From Platanthera guangdongensis (lineage: Eukaryota; Streptophyta; Magnoliopsida; Asparagales; Orchidaceae), in NCBI GenBank assembly GCA_039583875.1, contig CM077159.1:100181707-100245706 (forward strand): DNA of 64,000 nucleotides. Reading direction: 5' to 3'. The notes under the pieces are model-generated. The model worked only from the letters and a program-made list of their open reading frames with translations, was not told the DNA's origin and made no database searches. Below, piece after piece: positions 22,811 through 35,039 of the stretch. The position numbers and the translations under genes are program-made. Every line of letters begins with the position of its first letter. The first letter of the stretch is position 1.

Positions 22811-25800
22811 TTATTCTAAGTTTATCATACCTAATTCAATTTTAAACCTATTGAAATTGGTTTCTTCTAAAGGCTTAGTATACATGTCAGCTAGTTGATT
22901 ATCTGTATTAACATACTCCAGTGAAATATCTTCTTTTTCTACATGTTCACTTAGAAAATGATATTTTATTTCAATGTGTTTAGTTCTACTATGGGAAACA
23001 GGATTGTTTGCAATAGATATAGCACTAGTAGAATCACAAAACAGTGGTGTTCTACTTACTTGAATACCATAATACTCAAGCTGATGTTGTATCCATAGAA
23101 GTTGAGCACAATAACTTCCTGCAGCCACATACTCTGATTCTGCTGTGGAGATAGCCACACTTGTTTGCTTCTTGCTACTCCATGAAATCAGTCATCCACC
23201 TAGGAATTGACAGGTTCCAGTTGTACGTTTCCTATCTTCCTTGCAGCCTACAAAATCTGCATCTGAATAACCTGTCAGTTCAAAGTCCCCATTCCTAGGG
23301 TACCAAAGGCCTAGATAAGGAGTACCCTTATGATATCTCAGTATTATTTTGACTGCTGTCAAATGAGACTCTTTAGGGCATGCTTGGTATCTAGCACAGA
23401 CACATGTAGCATACATGATATCTGGTCTACTTGCAGTCAAGTACAATAGGGAGCCAACTATCCCTCTATACAAAGTCTCATCTACAGGTTTCCCTGCATC
23501 ATCTTTGCTAAGAGACATACTTGACCCCATAGGTGTTTTCATGGTACTGGATGAATCCATACCATACTTCCTTATCAGTTCTAGGGTGAACTTAGACTGG
23601 CATATGGATAAACCATTCTCAGTCTGTCTAACTTGGAGACCCAAGAAGAACTTAAGTTCCCCCATATTGCTCATCTCAAATTGTCCTTGCATTAGTTTTG
23701 CAAACTTTTTGCAAAGACTACTTTCAGTAGACCCAAATATGACGTCATCTACATATATTTGGACTAGTATTATCTTGTCTCTGGATTCCCTAAGGAATAG
23801 AGTCTTGTCTATTTTCCCCCTTGTGAATTTATTCTCAATGAGGAAACTAGACATGGTTTCATACCAAGCCCTAGGGGCTTGTTTTAACCCATACAAAGCC
23901 TTCCTAAGTCTATAGACATAATTAGGTTGAGTTGAATCAACAAAACCTGATGGCTGTTCCACATAGACCTCTTCCTTTAGATTACCATTCAGAAAGGCTG
24001 ACTTAACATCCATTTGGTATACTTTAAATCCTTGATAGGTTGCATAGGCCAGGAACATCCTTATTGCTTCCAGTCTGGCTATTGGAGCAAAGGTTTGATC
24101 AAAGTCAATACCTTCTTCCTGCCTATATCCCTTAGCAACCAGTCTTGCTTTATTCTTGATAATTACTCCATATTCATCCATCTTGTTCCTAAAGATCCAC
24201 TTGGTCCCAATTATGTTGTGGTCTTTTGGTTTAGGAACAAGCTCCCAGACTTTGCATCTCTTAAACTGATTCAGCTCTTCTTCCATTGCCTCAATCCAAT
24301 GAGGGTCTAGGATGGCTTCTTCAAACTTCTTTGGCTCTACTTGGGATAGAAAACTGGAGTAGAGTGCTGCACTCAGATTTCTGCTCCTTGTTTGTACCCC
24401 TTGACTTAGATCACCAATAATTTGAATTGCTGGATGATCTCTTAGATGTCTATTAGCTGGAGGCACCCTGGCTTCAGGTTGAACTCCTGCAGCTTCTTCA
24501 ACTTGCTGCACTCCTTGGTATTCTTCTGCATTAGGTACATGTAGTACTCCCCCTGGACAACAGCCACTATCATCTACATGCTGACTTGTAGTAGATCCTT
24601 CTTCTATAGTGAGCTTGTCCATCTTCTTAGTAACACCTGTGGAGCTGCAAATACTTCTAGATAACTCATGGTTAATAAGTCTAGCTTCATCAAATACTAC
24701 ATGTACAGACTCTTCTACAACTTGAGTAGACAAGTTGTAGACCCTATAAGCCTTACTATTGTTGATGTACCCAACAAAGATCCCCTCTTGGGATTTGGCA
24801 GCAAACTTAGTCAAGTAAGACTTACCATTGTTAAGTATAAAGCACTTACAACCAAAGATCCTGAAATAGGATAGATTTGGTTTTCTGCCTTTCACAATCT
24901 CATAGGGGGTCTTATTGTGGCTTTTAGTAATGGTAGCCCTATTTATTACATGGCATGCAGTATTAACTGCCTCAGCCCAGAAATATTCTGGTAGAGATGT
25001 GTCACTTAATAGGGTTCTACCAGCCTCAATCAAGGTTCTATTTTTCCTCTCAGCAATGCCATTTTGCTGAGGTGTTCTTGGTGAAGAAAATTCCTGAAAT
25101 ATCCCAAATTCTTCACATAGTTTTGTCATACTATCAGACTGGAATTCAGTACCATGGTCACTTCTTATCTTGACCACTGTACTGTCTAGTTCATTCTGAA
25201 TTTGTTTGACAAAGCTATAGAAGATACTAGGTGTTTCAGATTTCTGTCTAAGGAAGAACACCCAGGAAAATTTTGAGTAGTCATCTACAACCACAAAGGT
25301 ATAGACCTTCCTACCTAGGCTGTGAACTGGCATAAGACCAAAGAGATCCATATGCAAGAGGTATAAGCACCTCACAGCATCTTTGTTTTCAATGCTACTA
25401 AAGGTGGATCTAGTCTGCTTGCCCTTTTGACAAGCTGAGCATATTCCATCTTTAATACACTTAACTTGATGTCCATTCCTCACTAACTCTTTGCTAAAGT
25501 GTTGGCCAATTGACTTGTAGTTGAGATGGGCTAGCCTCTTGTGCCATTTGACACAATGAGAGACTTTCTCATCAGCTACAAGACACACATGAGAACCATT
25601 GTTCTCAATCATAATGTCTAGGCAATAGACATTCCTCTTTCTATAACCTGTCAAAATGATCTCTTGATCATTTGACCTCCTGATATGACAACCATCTTTG
25701 ACAAATGAGATGTCATATCCTAAATCACTCAATTGACTTATACTAATAAGGTTATGTTTCAAACCTTTAACATAAGCCACTTGAGTAATTGTTATATGGG

Positions 25801-25972
25801 TGCTAGAAATGTTACCAAAACCCTTGATGATTCCTTTTTCAGAACCACCAAAGGTGACTTTAGGACCATCCTTAATTTGTGTGAAGTCCTTTAGCAATCC
25901 CCTAGTTCCAGTCATATGTCTGGAACATCCACTGTCCAAGTACCATATTGGGGCATGGCCACTTGGACTCAC
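22811..25972 (-). pseudogene. Element D pol: protease-integrase-RT-RNase H, one nonsense codon
   Basis: Copia-type pol in one frame. Protease has [13 protein letters not shown] at the N-terminus. Integrase has the H-H-C-C module (ending CSACQKGK) and D-D-E ([23 protein letters not shown]). RT has [19 protein letters not shown] and YVDDVIFGS; RNase H has [17 protein letters not shown] and CDSTSAI. A single TGA at 23192-23194 falls at the start of the SWSSKKQ block of RNase H and looks like CGA mutated to TGA. Everything else is open from 25972 to 22811. Separated from gag by two stops (TAA 25985-25987, TAG 25973-25975) in the same frame. Confidence 0.95.
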
Positions 25973-25984
25973 CTACAAAACAGA

Positions 25985-28021
25985 TTAGTTGACCTTAGAA
26001 CCCAAAGAATTCTTGGGTCCTTGGTGCTGGTTAGTTTGCCTCTTAACAAAGCTACCTGTAGATCTTCCAACGGGCAGTTTGGTACTCATCTTGGCACTAG
26101 AATTGTGCCAGCAGTCAATGGCAAAGTGACCTACCTTGCCACAGCACCAGCACTCAAATCTATTGTACCTTTGCTTAGGTACATCCCTAGCTGTTCTATC
26201 TACAGCAGGCTTATTGAGAGCTGGGGCTTTGCCCTTAAACTTGGACTTTACAGTCCTAGCAGGGTTAGTAAACCCCAATCCAGTTTTACACTTGTGAGGT
26301 ATAAACTCATCAATCAAAGGTAGAACAGACTTAGGTTTAGAAAACCTTGCAACTATGTCTCTCTCCTTCTGAAGACTAATCTCCAGATTTCTGATTTGAT
26401 CATTCTTGAATGTTATAGTTCCCATCTGAATAACAGTTATGTTCTTCAGTCTGGCTATTTCATTTAACTTTTGATCAATCAGCTTCTCAAAATCAGTTGC
26501 AGCCACTTTGAGACTTGCAATCTCCTTAGCCTGACTCTTGGCCAAGGATTTGCTTTTCTTAAATGCTTGCAACAGAACTCTATATTCATCAATCAACTGA
26601 TGAACATCCCCTTTATATTTAGATCCACTGACATCACTTGATGCTGATGTAACTGAATCTGAACTAGCACTAGAAATTGAACTTAAAGAACAATTTTGTA
26701 CCTTACTAGGTCCAGGCTGATCCTAGATTTTGTCACCTTCTGTTAAGGCCATCAGTCCTTTGCACTGAATGTCCTCTTGCTCATATATAAAGTTCATTAT
26801 CTGGATGAACTCCTCTTCCTCTTCTTCAGCAAACAGACCTATGTATGCTTCAGCTTCTGACTCAGTTTCTGAAGAAGATATGTCTGACAGGCTTTTGTCC
26901 TTCTTAGCAACAAAGGACCTTTCCTTCTTGCCCTTGAATTGAGTCTTCTTCTTATCATTAGACTCTTTCCTCTTCTCTGGACAGTCAGCAATAACATGTC
27001 CTTGTCTGTTACAGCAATAGCATACAATTTTTGATAAAGTTGCTTTGCTTGACTTGGGCTTTCTCCTGTCTTTCTTTGATGACTTTTTGTTCTGATAATA
27101 GTCATCTTTTCCCTGTGAAGTGGATGGCTTTGACCTCCACTGTTTCTTCTTTAGAAACTTCTGAAAGTGTCTTGTGAATGCTGCATAGTCCTCATAACTC
27201 TCACTACTTTCAGACTTTCTGCTTTCTGAATCATCTGACTCAGTCTCAGCCACTTTTGGAGGTGGAGATGGAGACTTACTTTTGTATTTCCTGGTGGCTT
27301 CTGTCTTGAATGCCACTATCCTTTCTTTATGCTCACTTCTTGTAGTCTTCTCCTCTTCTTTCCTCGCCATCAACTTCATCTCATAGGATAGCAGTTTTCC
27401 AAACAATGTTGGAGGAGGAATATCTGCTAGCTTGGCCATTTCCCTTATGGCACAGATCTTGGTGTCCCAGTCCTTTGTTAGGGACCTCAAGAACTTATCA
27501 TTTAGCTCATAATTACTGAAATCTCCTCCATAGGATATTAGCTCATTGACAATCCTATAGAATTTCTTATAGCATTCTGTTATGCTATCAGACCTACCTT
27601 GCCTGAAACTTTCATATTCCTGGTTTAACAAAGACTTTCTTTCCTGCCACACTTCTTCAGAACCCTCCATATACACTATCAAAGTATCCCACATCTCCTT
27701 AGATGTCTTATAGTGTATCAAGTTCTGAAAGGTAGCATCATCTATGGCACTCACAATGATATTCTGAGCCCTCTTGTCCATGGTGGCCAGAATAATCTCT
27801 TCTTTTGTCATTTCAGAAAAGTCTTTAGGTGTTCCCTGATTTGCATCTAAGACTGAAACCTTCATAGGCACATATGGCCCTTCTTTAACTGTGATATAAA
27901 TTCTAGGGTCTGAAGCTTCCATAAACAGTCTCACCCTTTCTTTCCAGATGCCAAAAATCTCTTTTCTGCAAATGGGCAACTTCATGGATCCAAGTTCCTT
28001 ATGATTCTCTGTTGAACCCAT
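25985..28021 (-). pseudogene. Element D gag (SIRE-type), one internal stop
   Basis: Gag precursor of 679 codons including the stop, in frame with pol. ATG at 28019-28021, about 90 bp below the primer binding site. The UBN2-like capsid domain covers roughly residues 20-220. Two zinc knuckles are present: CYCCNRQGHVIADC (plus-strand 26981-27022) and CWCCGKVGHFAIDC (26111-26152), with an acidic stretch and a coiled coil between. A TAG at 26723-26725 interrupts it between the acidic stretch and the coiled coil. The end (TAA, then TTTTGTAG) shows an acceptor-like tract just before pol. Confidence 0.92.
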
Positions 28022-28110
28022 GTTTCTTGATTTTTTTGATTCTGCACTTTACTTATACTGAATCTGCCAACAGGATCTACTCAGACAGTTATGTCCTTTT
28101 TGAGTAACCT

Positions 28111-28123
28111 CGCTTTGATACCA
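28111..28123 (-). promoter_or_regulatory. Primer binding site of element D
   Basis: TGGTATCAAAGCG on the minus strand, two bases from the LTR end; initiator tRNA-Met type with A instead of the usual G at one position. Confidence 0.85.
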
Positions 28124-28125
28124 CT

Positions 28126-29609
28126 TGAAAGAAATTGTACCTAATCACCTAGAGGGTGGGAGGGGGGGGGGGTGAATAGGTGACTTAAATCTTTTTTAAC
28201 TTTTTAGGCAGATTGCAGATTATATCACAGAGTTATAATTACTTCTTCACAGAAATCAATCAGCAATCACAGAATCAAACATGCACACAGTGAACACACA
28301 GATTTATAGTGCTTCCCCAAGGTTTGGGTACATCCACTTTCCCCCTTCGCCTATCTAGTAGTGTACTAGATTCAGCCAAACTCCTCCACTATCTCAGATC
28401 CTCAGATCTTAAACTCAGAACCTCAAATGGTTCCTACAGCTCAGGCCCAAGGCCCTACAACTCAGTCTTCTCTAAAGACCTACACTCAGCCACAAGGCCT
28501 ACACTCAGCGACAACAGGCCTACACTCAGAGAAATAGATCTCCTATACGCAGGCACACAGGCCCTACCACTCAGCCTTTATAATTGCAGGCTTACAACTC
28601 AGATCCCTAAGGATCCTACAAGAAATTTAGAATACAAAGAATATACCTACAACTCAGTAAAAGAGAGATGAGTTGACAGGTTCTTGATGAGTTCTTGAAT
28701 GAACTCTGCTGAGATCAACCTCACTTGGCTTTCTTCAAAGCTTCTTGAATGTAGAACACAATAGGATTGATTCTCTGCAACTGATCTTCAATCACTGCAA
28801 CTTAAGATTTAGAACTAGGTCTGAAACCTTCTTCACATCCTGGTTCCAACGGTTGTTTTCTTGGAAGGAGCTCTCTCTCTCCAACTTCTTAGATCTTCAG
28901 ATCACTTCAACTGGTTTGTGTTAATCTGTGTTGAATCATCATCTTCTGTTGACAGAATAAGCCTATATATAGGCCTTCTTCATGGTGACCGGCTGATCCG
29001 GTTCCTAACAGCTTTCTGACAACTCTGACAATTGCAGTAGACCGGCTGGAATGACAGCTGTCAAGTCATCCAGTCACTTCTTGAAATAACTGTAACTGTC
29101 TGAAAGTGTCGAGACAGTCTGTCTTTAAGTGTCGACACTTATAGACCAAGTGTCGACACAAGTAGACTAAGTGTCGACACTAGCCTTCAAGGTGTCGACA
29201 TAACTTCTTGTGTTGTAGAATTCACTTCTCGACACAGCTTCTTCATCATGTGTCGACACTGATATTGTGTGTCGACACAACTTCTTGTTCTTCAGTACTT
29301 TAGTTTATTTCTTGTAAGTGTCGATACACCTCCTTTGTGTCGACACATCTTCATCTGTTGAACTTGTTAAGTGTCGACACATCTTCTTGGTGTCGACACA
29401 TGTCTTCTGTGTTGATACTTGCTGAGTGTCGACACAGCTCCTTGTGTCGACACATTCTTCTTCTGTTGAGACTTTGGCTGAGTGTCGACACATCTCCTTT
29501 GTGTCGACACTTGTACTTAGAATTTTTGTTGAACTTTGCTGAGTGTCGACACAGCCTCCTAGTGTCGACACTTTCTTCATGTATTGAGTCTTCTGCTGTG
29601 TGTCGACAC
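28126..29609 (-). repeat. 5' LTR of element D, inner part (before E)
   Basis: Contains the poly-C stem (28150-28175), the TATA box (28964-28971) and the first part of the GTGTCGACAC array (29105-29609). It is interrupted at a GACAC by element E. Confidence 0.95.
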
Positions 29610-30018
29610 TGTTGAAGTATTAGACCGGGCGGCTTAGCGGTCTGATCCAGCGGTTTATTGACCGGGCGGCTTAGCGGTCTGATCGAGCGGTTTGTTGACC
29701 GAGCGGTCTGGCGGTCTTACTCTGAAGCCTGGAGACCGGGCGGTCTATCGGTCTACCATTGCGGCCTGTTCTATCCTGCTGGAGTTGCCGAGCGGTTAAC
29801 CCATCTGTCTAACCGCGCGGCCTGTGCGGTCACCTTTATTCGAGCCGCTCAGTACTGTAAATGTTTAGTCCCACATTATTTATATACTCTCTTTCTTATC
29901 TCCTCCATTCTATATAAGGGAGGCCATACCTTTGTAAATGATATCTTTTTTGGATAATAAAATTTCGATTATTCAAAAGTTTATCCGCTTGTTCTCTCTT
30001 TTTTGCTACTTTCTAACA
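29610..30018 (+). repeat. 5' LTR of element E (409 bp)
   Basis: Direct repeat of 34626-35034 with about ten mismatches and equal length. It contains repeated GCGGYYTG-like words and an inverted GCGGTTA/TAACCGC pair. TATATAAG at 29911-29918 is the likely core promoter. Confidence 0.96.
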
Positions 30019-30030
30019 TGGTATCAGAGG
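30019..30030 (+). promoter_or_regulatory. Primer binding site of element E
   Basis: TGGTATCAGAGG immediately after the LTR; initiator tRNA-Met type. Confidence 0.9.
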
Positions 30031-30594
30031 ACACAGTCATTTCCTCCTGATTCTGTGCTCTCTCTGTTATTCGCGGCTTGTTTTCCGCTTTCTGCGACCT
30101 GTCTCGCGGCTTGCCTTCTCTTCTGTCCGCTACCCTGTTCGAGCGGCTTGTTTCTGTCCGCTGCCCTGTTTGCGCGGCTTGCTTCTTCTTGGTTCTCTTC
30201 TCCTACTGCTATTCGTCGCAGCGACCTATTTCCTTGTCGCCGTGCTCCTTGCTCTTTCTTGCCTCTCCGACTTCCTAGTCTTTGCGGCCTGTCTCTGTCC
30301 GCGTGACTTGTCTCTACCCGCTGCGGACTTCTTCTCCCTGTCCGCTTCTGCTTTCCCCATATCCGCTTGTCCCTATACTCGCGGTTTGCTGCTGTGATCT
30401 GCCTGACCGTGCGGGTTATTCCTTTCTCACCCGCATCTTGGTCGCGGTCACCTGCTCTTCTCCTCTCTTCTGTTCGCTCGGCCTTTTCAGTCCGCGCGAC
30501 CTCTTCCCCACTGTGCCTTTGACCTATTTCTAGCCGCTACTGTTCGCGCGGCTTCTTCTATTTTCTAACCGCTACGGTCTCCTTGCCGGGTTCT
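30031..30594 (+). other. Untranslated leader of element E
   Basis: About 560 bp, rich in C and T, with many copies of GCGGCTTG, GCGACCTG and related words. No gene; open frames here are not conserved. The homologous leader in F is at 54483-55161. Confidence 0.75.
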
Positions 30595-31290
30595 ATGACT
30601 ACCTACGGTCTCACCACTACTCCTGCAGCTCCTTCTCCTCCTCCTACTTCGGGCAACCTTGGCACCCTTTCCAAGCTTGTTGGCTCCAACTATCCCGATT
30701 GGAGCGTTTCTTTCACCTTTCTCCTTCATTCTCAACGCAAGCGTCATCACCTTACCGATGACCCTCCTCCTCGCACCTCTCCTGAGTTTGATGACTGGGA
30801 TGCGAGTGATGCTCTTGTCCGCACCTGGCTGGCCAACAGCCTTTCTGATGAGTGCCTTCCCGTCATTCGCCATGATGAGACGGTCAAGGCCGCCTGGTTT
30901 CACCTCGCTGCTCTCTATTCTAAGGGGGGCCAGACGTCCAGCATTTATACTCTCTATGCGGACCTCTTCGCCCGCCCTTCCATGTCCCCGGCTACGGCTT
31001 ATCAGCAGGTTCAGTCTCTTGGTGCTGAAATCCTCCAGAATCGCCCCTTCTCCGCGGACTTGGCCGACCAGCACAAACACTTTCAGGAACTCCTGGTTGT
31101 TTGTTATCTTCTTCGTCTTCCCGACTCTTATGATATGATCCGCCAGCAGATCTTGGGTGAGGCGGAATCTCCTACTTTGGATGCCACTGCGGCTCGCATT
31201 GCCGCTGTTACTTCGCTACTCCAGCGGCCTCTGTTGGCCTCCCCCCTTCCCAGGACTCCTTTGCTCACCAAGCTCAGAGGGGGGCCCTAG
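30595..31290 (+). pseudogene. Element E gag, frameshifted before the zinc knuckle
   Basis: Copia gag with an N-terminal LVGSNYPDWS block and a UBN2-type domain (DALVRTWLANSLSDECL). The ATG at 30595 is the first after the leader. The frame ends at a TAG just after a run of G residues (31276-31287). In the next frame the sequence continues with [14 protein letters not shown], a CCHC zinc knuckle (about 31336-31377), so a one-base change in the G run has split gag from its nucleocapsid part and from pol. Confidence 0.9.
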
Positions 31291-34200
31291 TAGCCGCGGC
31301 TCCTCTGGCGGACGGGGTTCATCCCGGTTCCTCTGCTCTCACTGTGGTCGTACTGGCCATACTGTTGACCGCTGCTGGCAGAAACATCCTCATCTTCGCC
31401 CTTCCGGTGATGCTCCTTCTTCGGCCTCCGCCTCTTCTCGGCCGTCTACCTCTGTGGCCACGACGTCAGGTAGTGCCCACGTCGTTACCCAAGGTAAATG
31501 GCTGATTGACTCCGGTGCCACAAATCATATGACGGGCAACCCTCATTGCTTCTCCCGTCTTGAGACCCATGACCGCTTACCCCCGGTTCGTGTGGCGGAT
31601 GGTTCCCCGTCCCCGGTTCATGGGACGGGCATGGTTCAACTCACCCCGTCTCTTTGCTTGGAGGATACCCTCTATGTCCCGAAGTTCCCGTGCAATTTGT
31701 TATCAGTTACTACTTTATGCCGGCAACTTCAGTGCTCCGTCTTATTCACTCCCACTACTTGTTCTTTTCAGGACCCGAGGACCCAGCGGACGATTGCTAC
31801 TGGGACTGAGAGAGGCGGCCTCTACTTCCTCGACGATGTTTCCACTCTATCTGCCTACTCCTCCTCCACCGATCTCCTTCAGTGGCATCTTCATCTTGGA
31901 CATCCTCCTCCTCGGCTTCTTCGCCAGCTTCTGCCCCACTTACCTCCTACCAGTTCTCCGCTCAACTGTGATGCATGTCAGCTTGGCAAACATCATCGCT
32001 CCTCCTTCCCACCGAAGCAAGGCCATGGCTCCTCTCGCATATTTGATCTTATTCATTCTGATGTATGGGGTCCTGCTCCTACCCTCACAGTTGGTCGGGG
32101 CAGTTCCTATTTTGTCACTTTTATCGATGATTTTTCTCGATGTACCTGGGTGTATCTGTTAAAAGATCGCTCTGAACTATTTTCTGTTTGGCAATCATTT
32201 TACTTTATGATTAAGACTCAATTTGCTATTTCTATTAAAGTCTTACGTTCTGATAATGCCAAGGAATATCTGACTCATGAGTTCTCCGCGTTCTTTCACC
32301 AACATGGCCTCCTTCATCAAACGACTTGTGTTTACACCTCCCAACAGAATGGGGTGGCGGAGCGTAAAAACCGTCACCTGCTTGATGTTGCTCGTACTCT
32401 CATGACGCAGATGCACGTCCCTCGCTCCTACTGGGGCTACGCTGTGCTCCTCGCCTGCTATCTCATCAATCGCCTTCCCTCCACGGTTCTCCACGGCCAG
32501 ACTCCCTTCTCCCTTCTCTACCCCCACCAGGAACCTTTTCCTCTTCCTCTCTGTGTCTTTGGCTGTACAGCCTTTGTTCACGCTCCCTCCGCTACCCGCG
32601 ACAAGCTTTCCCCCCGTTCCACCAAGTGTGTCTTTTTGGGGTACTCTACCACTCAAAAAGGCTATTGCTGCTTTGACCCCCTTCTCCGCAAGCAGTTTGT
32701 CTCCGCGGATGTGACTTTTTTTGAAAATGCTTCCTATTTCTCTCCTCCCTCTTCTCTTCCTTCTGATATCTTCGTTCCTTCCACACCTCTCGACGTTTTC
32801 CCACCTTCGTCTCCTCCTCCACCGACTCCTTCCCAGTCCGTCTCCCCACCCACCCCTCCACCCTCCTCTCCGCTGCCGCCTCTCTCTAGTCCCGGGCCAG
32901 CCTTCTCCGCCACGGACGCTCCGGTCGCTGACGCTCCCATCGCTGACGCTCTCGTTGACCTGGATGTTCCCATTTCCCTTCGCAAAGGGGTGCGGGCATG
33001 TACTCAACACCCGCTCACAGCTGTTGTTTCCTATGATCAGCGTTCTCCTTCTCGCAGGTGTTTTGCCTTGGCTATCTCTGCTACTTCTACTCCCCGTACC
33101 TACCAGGAGGCTCTTGCTCTCCCTCATTGGAAGTCTGCCATGGATGAGGAGATGGCTACTCTTACTGAACGGGGTACCTGGACCCTGGTTCCTCCTCCCG
33201 TGGGCACTGATGTGGTTGGCTGTCGCTGGGTCTTCATTGTGAAGTTTCGCCCCGACGGCACTGTGGATCGCTACAAAGCCCGGCTGGTGGCCAAGGGCTT
33301 CACTCAGACTTACGGCGTTGATTACTTTGATACCTTCTCTCTGGTTGCTCGCCTCAGCACCATCCGGGTTCTCTTTTCTGTGACTGTTAACCGGGCTTGG
33401 GCTATTTCCCAGCTTGATGTGAAGAATGCCTTTCTTTATGGCGATCTTCAGGAGGACGTCTATATGGAGCAACCTCCTGGGTATGTTGCTTAGGGGGAGA
33501 CATGTGTATGTCATTTGAAGAAGGCCATTTATGGCCTAAAGCAGAGCCCTCGGGCATGGTTCGACAAATTCAGTGGTATTGTGGCTACCATCGGCTTTCA
33601 AAGGAGTTCGGCCGATCACTCCTTATTCATTCGCAAAACGGCCTCGGGACTGGTGGTTTTGGCCGTATATGTGGATGATATTCTCCTTACTGGCGATGAC
33701 CGAGATGGGGTGGACTTGACGAAGAAGCACCTCCGTCAGCACTTGGTCACGAAGGATATGGGCTCCCCAAAATACTTTTTGGGGATAGAAATCTCTCGGA
33801 AACTTGACTCCTTGGTTCTCTCTCAACGGAAGTATGCCCTTGATCTTCTACGAGAAGCAGGATTGACAGGTGCCAAACCAGCTCATTTTTCCATGGCTGT
33901 TGGAGAAGACAAAACGTGGATGGATGCTCTTCTATCTGATGTCACAAGGTACAGACGTTTGGTAGGCAAACTCATCTATCTCACGGTGACTAGACCCGAC
34001 ATCGCCTATGTTGTAGGCAAGGTCAGTCAGTTTATGCAAGCTCCCAGGGAGTGCCATCTTCAGTCCGCCCTGAAGATTTTAGAGTATATCAAAGCAGCAC
34101 CAGGCAGAGGGTTACTCTTTCAGAAGAATGGTCATCTGAGGGTTGAGGCCTACTCAGATTCAAGTTACGCGGATGACAAAGGCGATCGTAAATCCACATC

Positions 34201-34618
34201 AGGTTTTTGTACCTTTGTTGGAGGTAATCTCGTGAGTTGGAAGAGCAAGAAACAGTCTGTTGTCTCCAGATCCAGTGCCGAAGCCGAATACCGGAGTATG
34301 GCGTCAACCACGTGTGAGTTAAAGTGGTTGCGGGCTCTCATGCTTGACCTGGGCGAGGTATATGACTGTCCTCTCCCTATGTTCTGTGACAACAAGGCCG
34401 CTATACACATATCCAGAAATCCGGTCTTCCATGAGAGAACAAAGCATATAGAGGTTGACTGTCACTTCATTCGGGAAGAGATTTTGAAGAAACAGATTTG
34501 TACTCCTTTTGTCACCTCTGACAAGGAATTGGCAGATATCTTCACCAAGCCGGTTTCTACTTCCTTCTTCCGCATTTGTGACAAGCTGGGCATGATTGAT
34601 ATCTATGCTCCAGCTTGA
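31288..34618 (+). pseudogene. Element E zinc knuckle-protease-integrase-RT-RNase H, one stop
   Basis: Complete Copia pol in one frame. Zinc knuckle, protease ([13 protein letters not shown]), integrase (H-H-C-C ending [11 protein letters not shown] in [21 protein letters not shown]), a Pro/Ser-rich linker, RT ([32 protein letters not shown]) and RNase H (YSDSSYAD, SSAEAEYRSMA, FCDNKAAI). The only stop is a TAG (33493-33495) after the PPGY block, where the sister element F has CAG; a single C-to-T change would explain it. The frame ends with TGA eight bases before the 3' LTR, overlapping the polypurine tract. Confidence 0.95.
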
Positions 34619-34625
34619 GGGGGAG
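34616..34625 (+). promoter_or_regulatory. Polypurine tract of element E
   Basis: GAGGGGGAG adjoining the TGTTGAAG start of the 3' LTR and overlapping the pol stop codon. Confidence 0.88.
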
Positions 34626-35034
34626 TGTTGAAGTATTAGACCGGGCGGCTTAGTGGTCTAATCCAGCGGTTTGTTGACCGGGCGGCTTAGCGGTCTGATC
34701 CAGCGGTTTGTTGACCGAGCGGTCTGGCGGTCTCACTCTGAAGCCTGGAGACCGGGCGGTCTATCGGTCTACCATTGCGGCCTGTTCTATCCTGCTGGAG
34801 TTGCCGAGCGGTTAACCCATCTGTCTAACCGCGCGGCCTGTGCGGTCACCTTTATTCTAGCCGCTCAGTACTGTAAATGTTTAGTCCCACATTGTTTGTA
34901 TACTCTCTTTCTTATCTCCTCCATTCTATATAAGGGAGGCCATACCTTTGTAAATGATATCTTTTTTGAATAATAAAATTTCGATTATTCAAAAGTTTAT
35001 CCGCTTGTTCTCTCTTTTTCGCTACTTTCTAACA
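34626..35034 (+). repeat. 3' LTR of element E (409 bp)
   Basis: Partner of 29610-30018. It ends TTTCTAACA and is followed by the target copy GACAC. Confidence 0.96.
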
Positions 35035-35039
35035 GACAC

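Larger units (their letters stand above)
29610..35034 (+). mobile_element. Element E: Ty1/Copia retrotransposon, 5425 bp, nearly intact
   Basis: Flanked by an exact GACAC duplication (29605-29609 and 35035-35039) and inserted in one of D's GTGTCGACAC palindromes. Two 409-bp LTRs (TGTTGAAG to TTCTAACA), primer binding site, leader, gag, pol and polypurine tract are all present. G+C content of the coding part is much higher than in the surrounding elements. Copia lineage not assigned. Confidence 0.96.

Noticed and set aside
25982..26002. A spliced intron of about 21 bp at the gag-pol border of D (AAG|GTCAAC ... TTTTGTAG|G)
   Set aside because: Far below the minimum length of plant introns; only an acceptor-like use with a distant donor remains possible.
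29777..29822. tRNA-like GCCGAGCGGTTAA (A-box-like) in E's LTR, with a similar stretch at 34800-34842 and 54249-54292
   Set aside because: No acceptor stem, anticodon arm or B-box could be placed; the similarity rests on a short hairpin.
30565..31080. Minus-strand frame of 171 codons over gag of E
   Set aside because: Antisense shadow of the gag frame.
32243..33514. 423-codon minus-strand frame in element E
   Set aside because: Exactly antisense to the highly conserved pol frame of E with G+C-rich third positions; no family resemblance.
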